This document shows positions 48,701 through 60,700 of a DNA stretch of 64,000 nucleotides, in pieces. The DNA is from Ceratotherium simum simum (Eukaryota > Chordata > Mammalia > Perissodactyla > Rhinocerotidae). The notes beneath the pieces were generated by a model, which was not told the DNA's origin, did no database searches, and worked only from the letters and a program-made list of their open reading frames with translations. The stretch covers positions 16,474,555 to 16,538,554 of the forward strand of contig NW_004454166.1 of assembly GCF_000283155.1 (NCBI RefSeq), read 5' to 3'. Both the position numbers and the translations under genes were made by a program. Position 1 is the first letter of the stretch; the number at the start of each line of letters is the position of its first letter.

Positions 48701-51700
48701 TTTCCCCATAGCCTTGAGGCTTTGAGGCAGCCCTGGAGTCCTCTGATTCTGAAGCCCAACTTCACTGGGAGGGTCTGGCCTCTCAGCCTCCAGTCTTGGG
48801 ATGTAGGGCAGTGTGGGAGTGACGGTTTGTTAGCCCCTGAGCCTCTTCTGGAACTGTGATGGACATTTTTTCTTATAAAGAAAGGCATGGGGTCAGGGAG
48901 GATGACAGCAAGGGATGTCCAGATTTTGGGAGGGACAAGCTGGAAGGGAGTTCAGGAATGATTCTGATTTTAAAAATATAGAAAAGTCCCTCTGTATGTT
49001 TTAGTGACCAGATTGGGATCTGGGTCCTGACCCCTTCAGACAGGTGGTCTTATGTCCCTGGGAGATAGATGCCCAGAGGGGCCTCCTCCACCGCGGCCCC
49101 GCTGCCGAGGGGCCCGCCTGTTCTTCTTGCGGTCCCCCAGCTCTCAGCTCCTGCCCTGCACGGTCCTGCCTTGCATGGCCCCGCCTTGCATGGCCCCGCT
49201 CTGCCCTCCTCCCCCTCCTGGAGCTGGGTAGAGCCCCTGTGACACCAACAACTCGGTGGTGGAGTGGTGAGGCAGAGATGGCACCGGGTGGGAGGTGAAG
49301 TCCTTGGTCACCCTGGGACTACGGGCCAGAAGACCGGGGTACGCTGGGAGTCAGAGTGGGGCCAGGCGTGAGTGCGGGCTGGGCCTGGGGCGCAAGTTCA
49401 AGATGGATGCTGTGCTGGAAACCAGTGCAGGGTTGAGAGCACCAGCTTTTAGCCGACCTGGGCTCCAGTCTAGCTCTGCCCCTCTTCAGCGAAGGCTCTT
49501 GAGCAGGACACTTCATCTCCCTGAGCCTCAGTCTCCCTGTCAGTGGGGTGGGGATGATAATGCCCAGGATGACGCTGTGAGAGTAAATGGAAGGTTGTGG
49601 ATAGAGTGCCTGGCACAGAGCCTGTGTGTACCCATAGGAAGAGTTCAGTAAATGGTGGCAGTGGGGGATTGAAGTCTGGGCATGACAGAGGATCAGAAAC
49701 CAGGCAGGAGGGCAGCAGTGAGCTGTGGGCTTGGGTGAGATCTGGGAGCAGTGGCATTTCTCGCCCTGGACAGGAAAGCTCGAGAACCACCCCCAGGAAG
49801 GAGGGCCTCTGCCAGGAGCCACTGAGGTCCCTGAGTCAGGGCGGGGCTGCTCCCCTCCCCTCGTGACCCTGAGGCCAGAGGTCAGAGAGGAGGACTGAGA
49901 GCTGGGGGCTGCCACTTACTCACTTCAGGCCTCAATTTCTTTCTCTGTAAAATGGACGGGCTAAATCTAGCCCTGCGTTCCCCTCAGGGCTGTAGTGATG
50001 ATCAGGTTCTTTGGACACTGTCCCCTCAACATGGTGAGTGCTCACGATGGACAGAGTGAAATTCTGCTTCCTTCACACAGTCCCACCCCTCACACTGAGC
50101 CAGGAGAGGACCTTGCTTCCTGACACCCTCTCCTCTTCCCCTCCTTCCCAGCCCCCAGCTGGGTGGGACTGTTGCCTGGACTGGCTCTTCTTAGGCTGGT
50201 GCTCAGGAAGGTGCGGGGGCTTCAGTCCACGGTCCTGCCTGGACAAGGAGGCCAGGGTGTGGGAGGGGGGACTGTTTTGCTGGAGCACATGCCTTCTCTC
50301 CAGATTCACGCTGGGACCAGTCCCCAAACTGTCAGCATTTGGCTCACGGGCGCTGGAACCTGTTTCCAGAGCCGGCACCCAGGCTGCAGGGGCTGTGGCC
50401 CTGGATGGGGAAGGCCTGGGGACGTGCCAGCAAGATTTGGAATCCCAGCTTCTGCTCGGGTCGAGGGTCAGGTTGCGAGGCCTCCTGAGATCCCTGCTGG
50501 CCGCACGGAGTGGACCCGGCTCCTGACATCTTCCTTCGGCCTCAGCCTGCACTTTCTGCGTTCACTCCAGAGTTTGTTTTTCTTTCTTTCTTTCCATTTT
50601 TTTCTCTTCCTGTCTTAGCTGTGTGTTTTCCCAGAATTCTTATGGGAACAGGGTATTTTCCTGCCCCCTCCCCCTTCCCCTTGTCTGTCAGATTTCCTGT
50701 TTTACAAACTCGCTTTGAATCCAGGCCCAGGGCTGGTGGGAAGCAGAACCTCAGGGCCCTCCCTGGCGGCTTCCAAGGCCTTGGTCACCCTGGGCCCTCC
50801 AGCCCGCCCCTTCCTCATGCCTGGCCTTTGGGACAGCTGACAGGTGAATGCCAGGTGCCCAGCCTTGAAGAGACAACCCTAAAGGAAGGAGACAGAAGTC
50901 TCCTGACAAGGTCGGTGGCCCTTGACCTTTTCCAGGCTTGCTGAGCTGGCTTCTCTCTCAGCCTGCCTGGGATACCCTCCCCCTGGCTCACCAGGGCCCC
51001 CTCCATGTCCACTTCTTCTGGGGAGTCTCTTGGGACTCCACTGAACCCCTTTTCTGACTTTTGCTCCCTGTTCTGTTGCTGTCGTACATCTGTTCCTGGC
51101 AGCCTGGAATGGCTCTTTGGGTGGACAGAGGCTGGGCCTCCTGCACCCCACCCAAAGCCTAACTGGGGGCACACAGAGCGGGGCACAGCAGGGCTGAACT
51201 GGACTGAGCCAGCAGACCGCACTGCACCCTGATGGCTTCCAGCGGCTGGTGGGATGCGGCCAGGCCGTCCTCGCTACCTTAGTGTGTGCTGAGTTCCTGC
51301 CGTGTATCGTCCAAAGTCAAGCACAAAGGACTGTTCCCAACACCGTCCTCGTGTTTTCTTCTAATGCTTGTCATGTTCTGCTTTGCTTTGGAGAGATTTG
51401 TGAATCCTCATGCCTTCTGGGATCCAGAGACCAAGGTCTCATGCCTTGGTACCTCAGCAGAGCCTGGCATGTAGTAGGAGCTTAATAATTGCCTGTTACT
51501 TTGCAAAGAGCATCCAGGTGCAGGGCCCTTTCAGGGGACTTCTGAAAGTAGGGGTTGTGGACCTGCTGTGCCCATTGGCCTCAGCAGCTACAGTGAAGTC
51601 AGTGGCTAGTTGAGGTTCAGCGGGGAAGCCTGTGTCCTCACCTGCCCCCTCACCTGGGATCCCTCCCTGGATGCCTTGAGACTCCGGCGATGGACTGCCC

Positions 51701-54700
51701 TGAGAACCCCAGCACTCGTCCCATGGCCCTTGGCCTGAGGTTGTGAGTGTGCGTGTCCCTGTCTTCCCTCCCTGTGCTCTGGGAGGGCAGCAATCAGGTC
51801 GACTTAATCTCCGGGCCCTGAGCACAGGGCCTTGGGCTGATGCTCTGTGAACCCTTCGGGGAGAGGAGGAAGGGACTGAGCAGGCAGCAGACCACAGGTG
51901 AGATGGAGACGTGTGGGTCCAGGGGGCCCTTTGATAAAGGGCTGGGCTGTATGTCAGCTGGGGCCAAGGAAGGCAAGGTTTGCCCTTCCAAGGCTCTGTC
52001 TGTCCTGGGCCCTCCCACATGGGCCTAGGTTTGCCTCCTGAGCTCCCAGCCTTCCTGCTTGGCCCACAACCCAGTGCTCAAGATGCCTGGGCCGAGATAG
52101 GGACAGCAAGGGGCAGGCCAGCCTCCTTCTTGGCTCTAGCTCCCTTGGAGAGGAGGGTGGCTCTGGGGTGGGGCCTGTGGGCTTTGCAACCTTGGAGCAG
52201 AGGCAGCAGCCTCGTGCGTGGCTTCTGGGAGTAACTGGGCAGGGCTGTGTCCTAGATCACCATCCCGAGGGGGAAGGACGGCTTTGGCTTCACCATCTGC
52301 TGTGACTCTCCGGTCCGAGTCCAGGCCGTGGATTCTGGTAAGTGACTGTTTCAGCTGCTGCCAGCCCCGCTCGCCCGCCCTGCACCTGGGCTTTGCAAAC
52401 AAGACATTGGAACTGAGAGGGGAGCCTCAAACTGAAGTAAAGTGTTCTGGTTTTTGGAATCGCAAAGAATAATATTTTTAAATGACTACAGATGAAACTG
52501 AGGTTTATGAAAACATACCCACTCTTTTTTTTTTTTGTCTTTATCAAAATGAAAATAGATTTTTATATTTTGTTTCCCAATCATTTCAAACAGGAACTAA
52601 ATCTATATTTTCAGTCATGGCTGCATGGGAAAGTGAGAGTCATTTATGAGCTCTATTTGTAATCGGTATTTTATCCTATTCCAAGCCTGATTAGCACTTA
52701 AAAATAGCCATTCCCTCCCTATTTCTCACAAAGAAAAGGCATCTCCTAATCGTAGAGTGAGCATCTTAAGAGGAGAAGCCAGGACTTGGTGATCTGGGTG
52801 TCCCCCTGTGCCTGCATGAGGTTGGCCTTCAATGAATGGTGTTGGAGGAATGAATGAAGTGTGTGAGCCTGGCAACAAGGAAGGGTTCTCAAGGGGGTAG
52901 GAGGCCTGGGGAGGCGGGGCACGGCAGAGAGGTGAGCCAGTACTGGGGTGAGCAGGCAGGGAGGAGATGAGGGCAAAGGGGTGCTCCCTTCCAGACCCCG
53001 AGAGCCATCAAGGTCGGCCCTTATGTCACAGATGAAGAAACAGAGAGGGGCAGTCCTGGTCTGAGGTCACCATAAGCAAAGGACCCCAGGTCCTTTGCGG
53101 GGGTCGTGGGCTTCGGGAGCCCTTGAGTGGCTTTTCTTTGTCCCTGCAGGGGGCCCTGCAGAGCGGGCCGGACTTCAGCAGCTGGACACCGTGCTGCAGC
53201 TGAACGAGAGGCCCGTGGAGCACTGGAAATGCGTGGAGCTGGCCCACGAGATCCGGTGACCGGGGGCGGCGGGCGGCCGGGGCCTCAGGCTGACGGCACA
53301 CCTCCCCTGCCTGGCCTTGGGCACACTGTCTTACCCCTCCCTCCTTTGCCCAGCTGTGAGCAATTCACCTTGCTCCTCAGGGAATCAGTTTCTTGTCCTG
53401 AAAATGGAAGGTTCAGGCCCAGAGCAATTTTGGATCCCAGAGCCACGCAGCTGGGAAGAAGCTCTCAAATAGACCCTGTCCCTCATGATGTAGCTCCAGG
53501 GGGTCGCTTTCTACTTCAGCTAGTTACTTCTGCTAACTCAGAGCTAAGCCCAGTGTTTTCTGAGGACGTATAAATGTTGCAAATGTTTCAATTGCACAAT
53601 TAAAAAAATTATTCTTTAAAATGTCTGGGTCCTCTAAATTTTGATCCTCTGGGGTAAAGCCCTCAAGGCCCATTTTAGGTTTGCTTCTGGAATGACCCGA
53701 TGACAGGTTGCACGTCGGTGGCTTGCTTGCTCCTCCTTGCTTATTCTTTGCCCACCACAGACATCGCTAGTTGAGTTGGGTATTCTTTGTTGTTTAACCT
53801 GGCCTTGGCCTCAGTCCTTCTCAGCCTCTGCCAGTCAATTAGAGTTGACCTAAGGGGACCCCTCTGCTGTCTCTGCTTTAGAAGGCCTCTTCCCTCTCCT
53901 CCTGCCTTGACACTGGGGGCTTCTCCCCCATCCGCCACGCTTCCTCTCTGCCCCTGCAGGCCCCTACCCTGGCTGACTTGGGTCTCCCCCAGACTCAACT
54001 TCTCTCTGTGACCCCCAACTTCCAGGAGCTGCCCCAGCGAGATCATCCTGCTCGTGTGGCGCATGGTCCCCCAGGTCAAGCCGGGGCCAGACGGCGGGGT
54101 CCTGCGGCGGGCGTCCTGCAAGTCGACGCATGACCTCCAGTCGCCCCCCAACAAGCGGGAGAAGAACTGCACCCACGGGGCCCAGGCACGGCCGGAGCAG
54201 CGCCACAGCTGCCACCTGGTGTGCGACGGCTCGGACGGGCTGCTGCTCGGCGGCTGGGAGCGCTACACCGAGGTGGCCAAGCGCGGGGGCCAGCACACTC
54301 TGCCTGCGCTGTCCCGCGCCACTGCCCCCACCGACCCCAACTACATCATCCTGGCCCCGCTGAACCCTGGGAGCCAGGTATGGACAGCTGTTGGGGAAGG
54401 GTGAAGGGCACGGGTCCCTGTGCGAGGCCAGGAGGACACCAAGACTCAAAATTGTGTTGTGAGGAGCCTGCAAGGAGCTGGGGGTGTGGAGCAAGGAGGC
54501 AGGGTGTGTGTTAGCTCTGGCCTCTGCAGGGCTGTCCTGGGTAGAGAGAGCAGAGGGGTCTTTGTGGCCTCAGGGCACAGATCCAGGACCACGGGCTGTC
54601 ATAGGCTGGGAGACTTCACCTCGAAAGAAGGAAGAGCTTTCTGCCAGTCTGCGCTTTTCCACAGTGGAATGGGCTGCGTGCTAGGCAGTGAGCCCCCTGT

Positions 54701-57700
54701 CATAGGAGGCGTGAAAGCAGACACTGCATGATGGCAGGGTGGGATGATGGAGTGCCGGCCCCAAAACGTTAGTCCCATGAGGTACTCGGGGAAAAAGGTG
54801 TTCTGAGGTCAAATAAATTTGAGAAGTATCCCATGCTCTCTTCCTTTTCTAGGAGATTCCCAATGCATATTAGCCTATTCAGGGCTCTGAGGGTACCCTG
54901 CCATGAAGAAGGTGGTTTAACCTTGTGTAACCGAGTAGTTCCCAGACTCCCCTGATGGTGCACCCTTTGTGGCAGGGTTGTTAGCATCCCACAGTGTCCG
55001 GGTTCCATGGAACGCACTTTGGAACAAGTTGCATAAAGGAAGTTGGGGACTCAGCCAAGGGCTTAGACTTGATGACAGCTAAAGCCTCTTTCAACTCTAC
55101 TATTCTGGAGGATTCTGTGTTCCCTCCAAGCCCCTCCCCCAGTTCCTTAGCAAGACTGCTGTTTTCACTCGTGCCCTGAGGTGCTCCCTTCCCATCCCCA
55201 GGTTTGGGGTGAGGAGCCTGCCTGGTTGTCCTGCCCCGTTCCTGGGGCTGAGGTGGGTCTCCTGTCTTTCCCTTGCAGCTGCTGCGGCCTGTGTACCAGG
55301 AGGATGCCATCCCTGAAGGTGAGTCTGGCCTCTGCTGCTGTGCCCTTGGAGCCCCAGAGAGATGGTGTGGTCAGTTGGGAGGCTGGACCCAGCCTCCTCC
55401 TCTGAGTTTGGAGGCCTTCCCAACGGAGTCAGGATCTCCCCACATATTGACACAGACTGTTTCCTCGTGGTACATATTCTCTCTCACTGAACCAGTGTCT
55501 TTCTTCCTGGGAGCCTGGACTAAGAAGGAAGAGAGGAGATCGTACCCGAGCAGCCTAAGAGGTGGTGTTCAGGGCTTAGGCATTCAGTTGACAGTCATCC
55601 AGTTTTACAGAGGAACCAGTATTTTAGGTGCTGTAGGCAACATGATCGGGCCTGCATGGAAGCAAGGCATGGAATTTGGAGATGGGAGGTTTCAAGTTGG
55701 AGTTCTAGCTGTGTGACTTTGAACAACTCATGTGCCTTCACTGAAGCTCAGTTTCTTCATCCATAAAATGGGCCTGATAATCCCCACCTCAGAGGGTTGC
55801 AGGAGGATTAAAGGAGAGAATGGTTGTGAGCAGTAGCCTGTGTACTGAGAGATGTGACACAGAGGGGAGTTGTCTTTGAGGTACACAGATGGCTCTGCTG
55901 TTGGAATGGATTTGACTCCTTTGGCCTTCAAATCCTGGACCTGTTTTTTAAGAGCCAGGGAGAGAAGTTGGGCTCAAAACCAAGTCCTTCTCCCAGGAAG
56001 TCTGAGATCAATCTTGATGCTGGGGCTGGCTGGGCATTCCTTTAGGCCCTCTATGCACCTGCCAGAGACTTCTGACTCGTATCTGGAAGGTTGAGACCAG
56101 CCTTGCCAGGTGGTCTGCAATGCCTACCTTGGGCGTGCTGAGCCCTGCCGCTAGTGCCTCTGGAATGCCCTTTGACCTCCTTCCCTGAGAGTAGCCTTTT
56201 CCCAGCCACTTGCCTTTGCTTCCTTGCTGTCCCCCTTTCTCAGTAGTGTGGAGACCATGCTTGCTTAGAGCAGGTACTTGGAGGAATCCCTGTCCCTTTT
56301 GGGGAAATGGGCTCCCATCAGGCTCAGAGTTGCTGATGGAGAATGATGCTCCTTCTGTCCAGGCTAGGGCATTTGGGCTGTTGGGCCTGGTCTGTTGGAA
56401 ACGAATCTGTGTTTCTTCTGGAGAGGAGTCTGATGGTGATTCAACACTGAGTTTTTAAAAAGCTTTTATTGGCTCACTGCGGTAGAGTGGAAAGGCCACT
56501 GCTCAATGGTGATTTCATTAAGGGCAGAGCCTGGGCCGGCTGATGTCTGTGTGTCCAGTGCTGGAACCAGGAATAACTAACTCAGTGGAATTTTGGGTTC
56601 TCAGCTGATCAAAGGAGAAAGACTCTGGTTGCCTCTAAGGGTTGCAGGCTGGTCATGGAGTCCGAGGGCTGGAGAGATGTCTCCCCTGCGGTGGGCTAGT
56701 GGTCGAGGATTGATCCCCTCTCAGCCCGAGAGATGCCTCTTGGTGTCCTCCCAACCTGTATCCATGTTTTGATTCCCCTCTGAGAATATAGTACTTGGCG
56801 AACCAAGAAGGGCACAGTCATCTAAGCTGTGGGGAGAGGGACAGTAAGGAAATGATGACGATGTTAGTAACAATGGTAACTTTTTGAATGTATTGTATTA
56901 AGAATTTGACCTTACTTCGTTTATTATTCATAATAATAATCCTTTTGGTATCCAAGGTCATCTTTGCTCTTTACCAGGGATCAAGTCTTCATAGTTCCCA
57001 GTCCTGGGGTTCAGAGGCAGGGGGGGAATTCAGGGCACGAAGCTTCCCTCAGACACACTTGGGGTTCTGCAGAGGCTAAGGCTGTCACCAGGGTGCCGAC
57101 TTCTGTCCCCTCCTCTGGCTGGGCTGCCTGGCCCCCTTTCAGGAGGGAGGGTTGAGCCATCCTGAGTTGAATGGGGTCTGGTGCCCTTCTGGGGCCCTGG
57201 GCGCCTGCCGCTTGTGGTTGGCATGTTCCCCGGGGCCGCTGGTACCCTTGGCATTGTCCCCTGCCCTGTGAAGGCGGCTGGGTCTCAGATTCGCCACCGC
57301 TGGGGCGGGATGGCTGCCAGGGCTCTCCTCGGAAGCCAGAGCAAAGCCGAGTAATTACTGTGTTTGGTCAGTGAAGCAGGTGTTAGAGCAAAAAGGGGTG
57401 ATATGGGGCTTTTGGCCAGAGGCTGTAAGTGGGAGCAGGTGGGGAGTCAAGGAGTTTGCCTTTACAGACTTCAGTAGTTGGGTTGCAACCTGGACTGTCT
57501 TAAAAAAGATACTTTAAAGCATCAGTTTTGGAGAGCCATGCCCACTTGCCCCACAGTATCAAGGGGTGCGTGGAGTTGGGGCACTAGGGCATGACTGTCA
57601 CCTACATTGGGTTGATCCTGCTTTGTACCATTTACTGGCCAAATGACCTTGGGCAAGTCACCCAGCCACTCCAGGCCTCAGTTTCCTCATCTATAAAATG

Positions 57701-60700
57701 GGACTAAGCAGACCTTTCCCACCTGAGGACAGAGGTATGTATCAGGTGGCTTATTCGTGACTCTCCAGGCCCAAGGGTGGAGATTCTGTGACAGCCCTGT
57801 GCAGCTGGGCTATGGAAGGGAAGAAATGGACTCTCTTAAAAGTTTGAGAGCGGGGGACACAGGGCCCAGATTTTGGCATCGGCAAATTGTACCCTTCTTT
57901 AATTTTCCTCTGTTTTGCCTCAGTCCCTTGTTGTCAGTCCTGTGTGGTTTTGCCCTCTCTGGTCTAGGCTTGGTTGTGTTAACTCAGCCTGTCTAGCTCC
58001 AGGCTGACCTTGGGCCCCAATTCAGCGTGTGGTTTGAGGCCCAGCAGCCCTGTCCTAACACCAGCCCTGATGGGTGTTATTGTTGGCTTGGGTTTGTAAT
58101 AATCCCTCCTGCACTCACACTCGGGTACCATTCACCCAGCCGTTTCCCATCAGGTCTCCCGTGTGAGCCCCCCGCCAGTCCTGGGGCAGGCAAGGCAGCA
58201 ATCTGTGTTATCTCCACTTAGCAGTGGAGAAAACTCCGGCTCACAGGGGGAAGGACCCTGTTCAGGGTTGCACAGCTTGTCTCTGGGGAAACGGGCTCAA
58301 GTTCAGATGCATTGTCCAACTGAAATCCATGCAGAGCTTCAGACCCAGGGTGGGTTCTTTCACAAAGGGCCCAGGGCCTGGCAGCACAGACCCCTCTGGG
58401 GCTGATGTCCAGGGCCAGATCAGATGGGCTGCGTAACTGCTTCCATGCCTCTGTCCCCCGACCCTGCCCTTGCCCGGGGCTCATCAGTTTTCTGCTCTTC
58501 TCTAAGCGACTCCCCGAGGAGGCAGGAAGTGGTTTAAGTTATCATGGTTTGAGTGCTGCCCCAAGATAAGGCTGTTATCTGTGGTCACTAGTGGGGGAGT
58601 CAGCTTGTTTTCTCACCCTGCTCGGTGAGAAGGGGCATAGGTGGGCGGAGGAAGCAAGTGTGAAACCTTCCGAGCTGAGTTTTTCCTCTGAGGCTGTGGA
58701 CTTCACGTTGGTGGGGAGCTTCCCCGAGATGTAGCTGGGGTCAGGCCACCTGTTTAGCCCCTGGCTGCCAGGACTGGGGGCGGCGGAAGGAGACCTGGGC
58801 CCCGGGACGTGGGCTGGGCATGCGCGTCAGGGAGGGCTGGTCGGCTGCCCACCTGCTAGTAGGAACTCTTGGAGGGGGCCCAGGCATGTGCAAAGCCTGA
58901 ATGTCCTGGATTTTGCCTCCTACCTGCTGCGTCCAAGAAGCCCCAACTTGTTGCTACTCTGTGTTTTGCTCCTCTGCCCGTTGGATAGGACCTAATACAG
59001 ACCTGTATGCCACCCCTGTTCAGGATGAGGGTGTCCGACCATCAGTGTCCCCTTAAAGAGGGACCCCCTGCAGCCTTCTGCTCTCTTCCCTGGGGCTGTT
59101 TCTCTCTCCCTCTCCTTTTTCTGATTAGAATAATTTGTGAGTTGGTGGCCAAGCTGGAGTACCTTCTGGATGCAATGAAGCCTAGGATTCCCGGAGTCCC
59201 TGGGGGCACCTGATACACTTGCTTTTCCAGGTGGAGGAATCACAACAGCCAGAACCACGATAAGTTTGCAGCTGACTTTTATTGCACACTGTCCAGGTTC
59301 CAGGCCTTGTTCTAGGGGCTTTACTTGCAGCATCTCATTTACTCTGCACGGCAACCCGGGGGACTTGGTGCTATTGTTGCGGCTGGGGAAACCAAGACTC
59401 TGACGGGGGCAGTGAGTCCCTGAAGGTCACCAAGCTGGTAACTAAGGGAGTGGGATTTGGACACAGCTGGTGCTCTTTCCCGATGCCTTAAGTGAGCCAG
59501 GCCGCGCCAGCTCCCTTGGCTAATAGAGGGCAGACCCCGACACATCCTAGGAGAGTCCACTGTCTCTGCTCCCACCACAGAGACGAGACGAGATCTCCGG
59601 TCCCTTTGCCTGTGGGACCTGGGAGGCGATGGAAGGGGCGAGCTGCGCTGGGTGTGTGCAGGGAGCGGTGGGGATGGTGGCAAGGGGGAGAGCAGCTGCT
59701 CGGCCACCCGGGACAGTCGCTGCTCTGCTCCAACTGATTGCTTGTTCTATGTGGGACTGTGGGCCTGGTGAAGTCAGATCTTGTGATTTTTCAAGTAGGA
59801 GAGGTTGCCTGATTTTGAAAAGTACGAGGCCAAACTGATAAGTCTGACTCAGGCCCTGGGTCACCAGACGGGGACTGCTGCCTCCATCATAGTTGGTGGT
59901 TCCCAGCCCCGTCCTAGCCCTGGAGTGGCTTGTTTACATGTCAGTGTCTCTCTTGGAGTCTGAGGGGGTTCCTTGAGGCCCGAGACCCTTCTGAGGCCTC
60001 CGTGTCTTCTCAGCCCCTGCACAGGGCCTGGCACACAGGGGATGCTCAGTAATCAGCTGTTGACAGACTGAGGCTGTGTGCCCTGTCTCTGCAGAGGGGG
60101 TGCCTTTGCAGGGGTGACAGAAGTGCCTCACGGTCCCCATCTCTGTTCCCCAGAGTCAGGGAGTCCCAGTCAGGGGAAGTCGTACACGGGCCTGGGGAAG
60201 AAGTCCCGGCTGATGAAGACGGTGCAGACCATGAAGGGCCACGGAAACTACCAGAACTGCCCGGTCATGAGGCCGCACACCCCACACTCAAGCTATGGCA
60301 CCTATGTCACCCTGGCCCCCAAGGTCCTGGTGTTCCCTGTCTTCGTTCAGGTGAGCTGGTGGCTGGCCCCAAGGGCTCCCTCTGGAGGAGGTGAGGAGGA
60401 GGAGGATCCTTTGCCCTGGGACTCAGGGATGGTGCCTCGCTCTAGAACTGAGGGCCTCCTTTTGGGAAAGACAAACAGCTTCAGGTGCTCAGGATTCTGG
60501 GGGTTATAGTGAGGGAGCAGAGGTTTCCAGGAGGAGTAACAGGAGAGTGGGAGCAGGGAAGCTGACCAACAAAGGTGTCCCCTCCCTGTCCCTCTGACCT
60601 CCCCTTTCTCTGGGGGACAGGCCAGGCACCCTCGAGCTGCTTGTTGTGATGTCCCAGGGCCTGTGTGCTGAGGCTCCTCCTTCCTGGCTCATCCAGTGGT

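Larger units (their letters stand above)
45668..52255 (+). other. RGS3: RGS3 intron 8, containing the alternative PDZ-RGS3 promoter and first exon
   Basis: The 6.6-kb intron holds MIR and L2 remnants, then the internal promoter and 18-codon exon at 47.9-48.23 kb. GC-rich sequence beyond it holds only MIR/L2 fragments and a 15-bp minisatellite. No other exon is supported. Confidence 0.8.
55319..60153 (+). other. RGS3: RGS3 intron 12
   Basis: The intron contains MIR copies (55.7, 57.6, 58.2, 59.3 kb) and an L2 3' end just before exon 13. The stretches 56.0-57.5 and 58.4-59.2 kb hold nothing I can assign. No exon is seen. Confidence 0.75.

Noticed and set aside
49319..49915. 198-codon minus-strand frame
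   Set aside because: It is antisense to a near-complete MIR SINE and flanking GC-rich intron. No coding hallmarks.
53964..54494. 176-codon minus-strand frame overlapping exon 11
   Set aside because: It is the antisense shadow of the GC-rich RGS3 exon 11, whose + strand frame matches the known protein.
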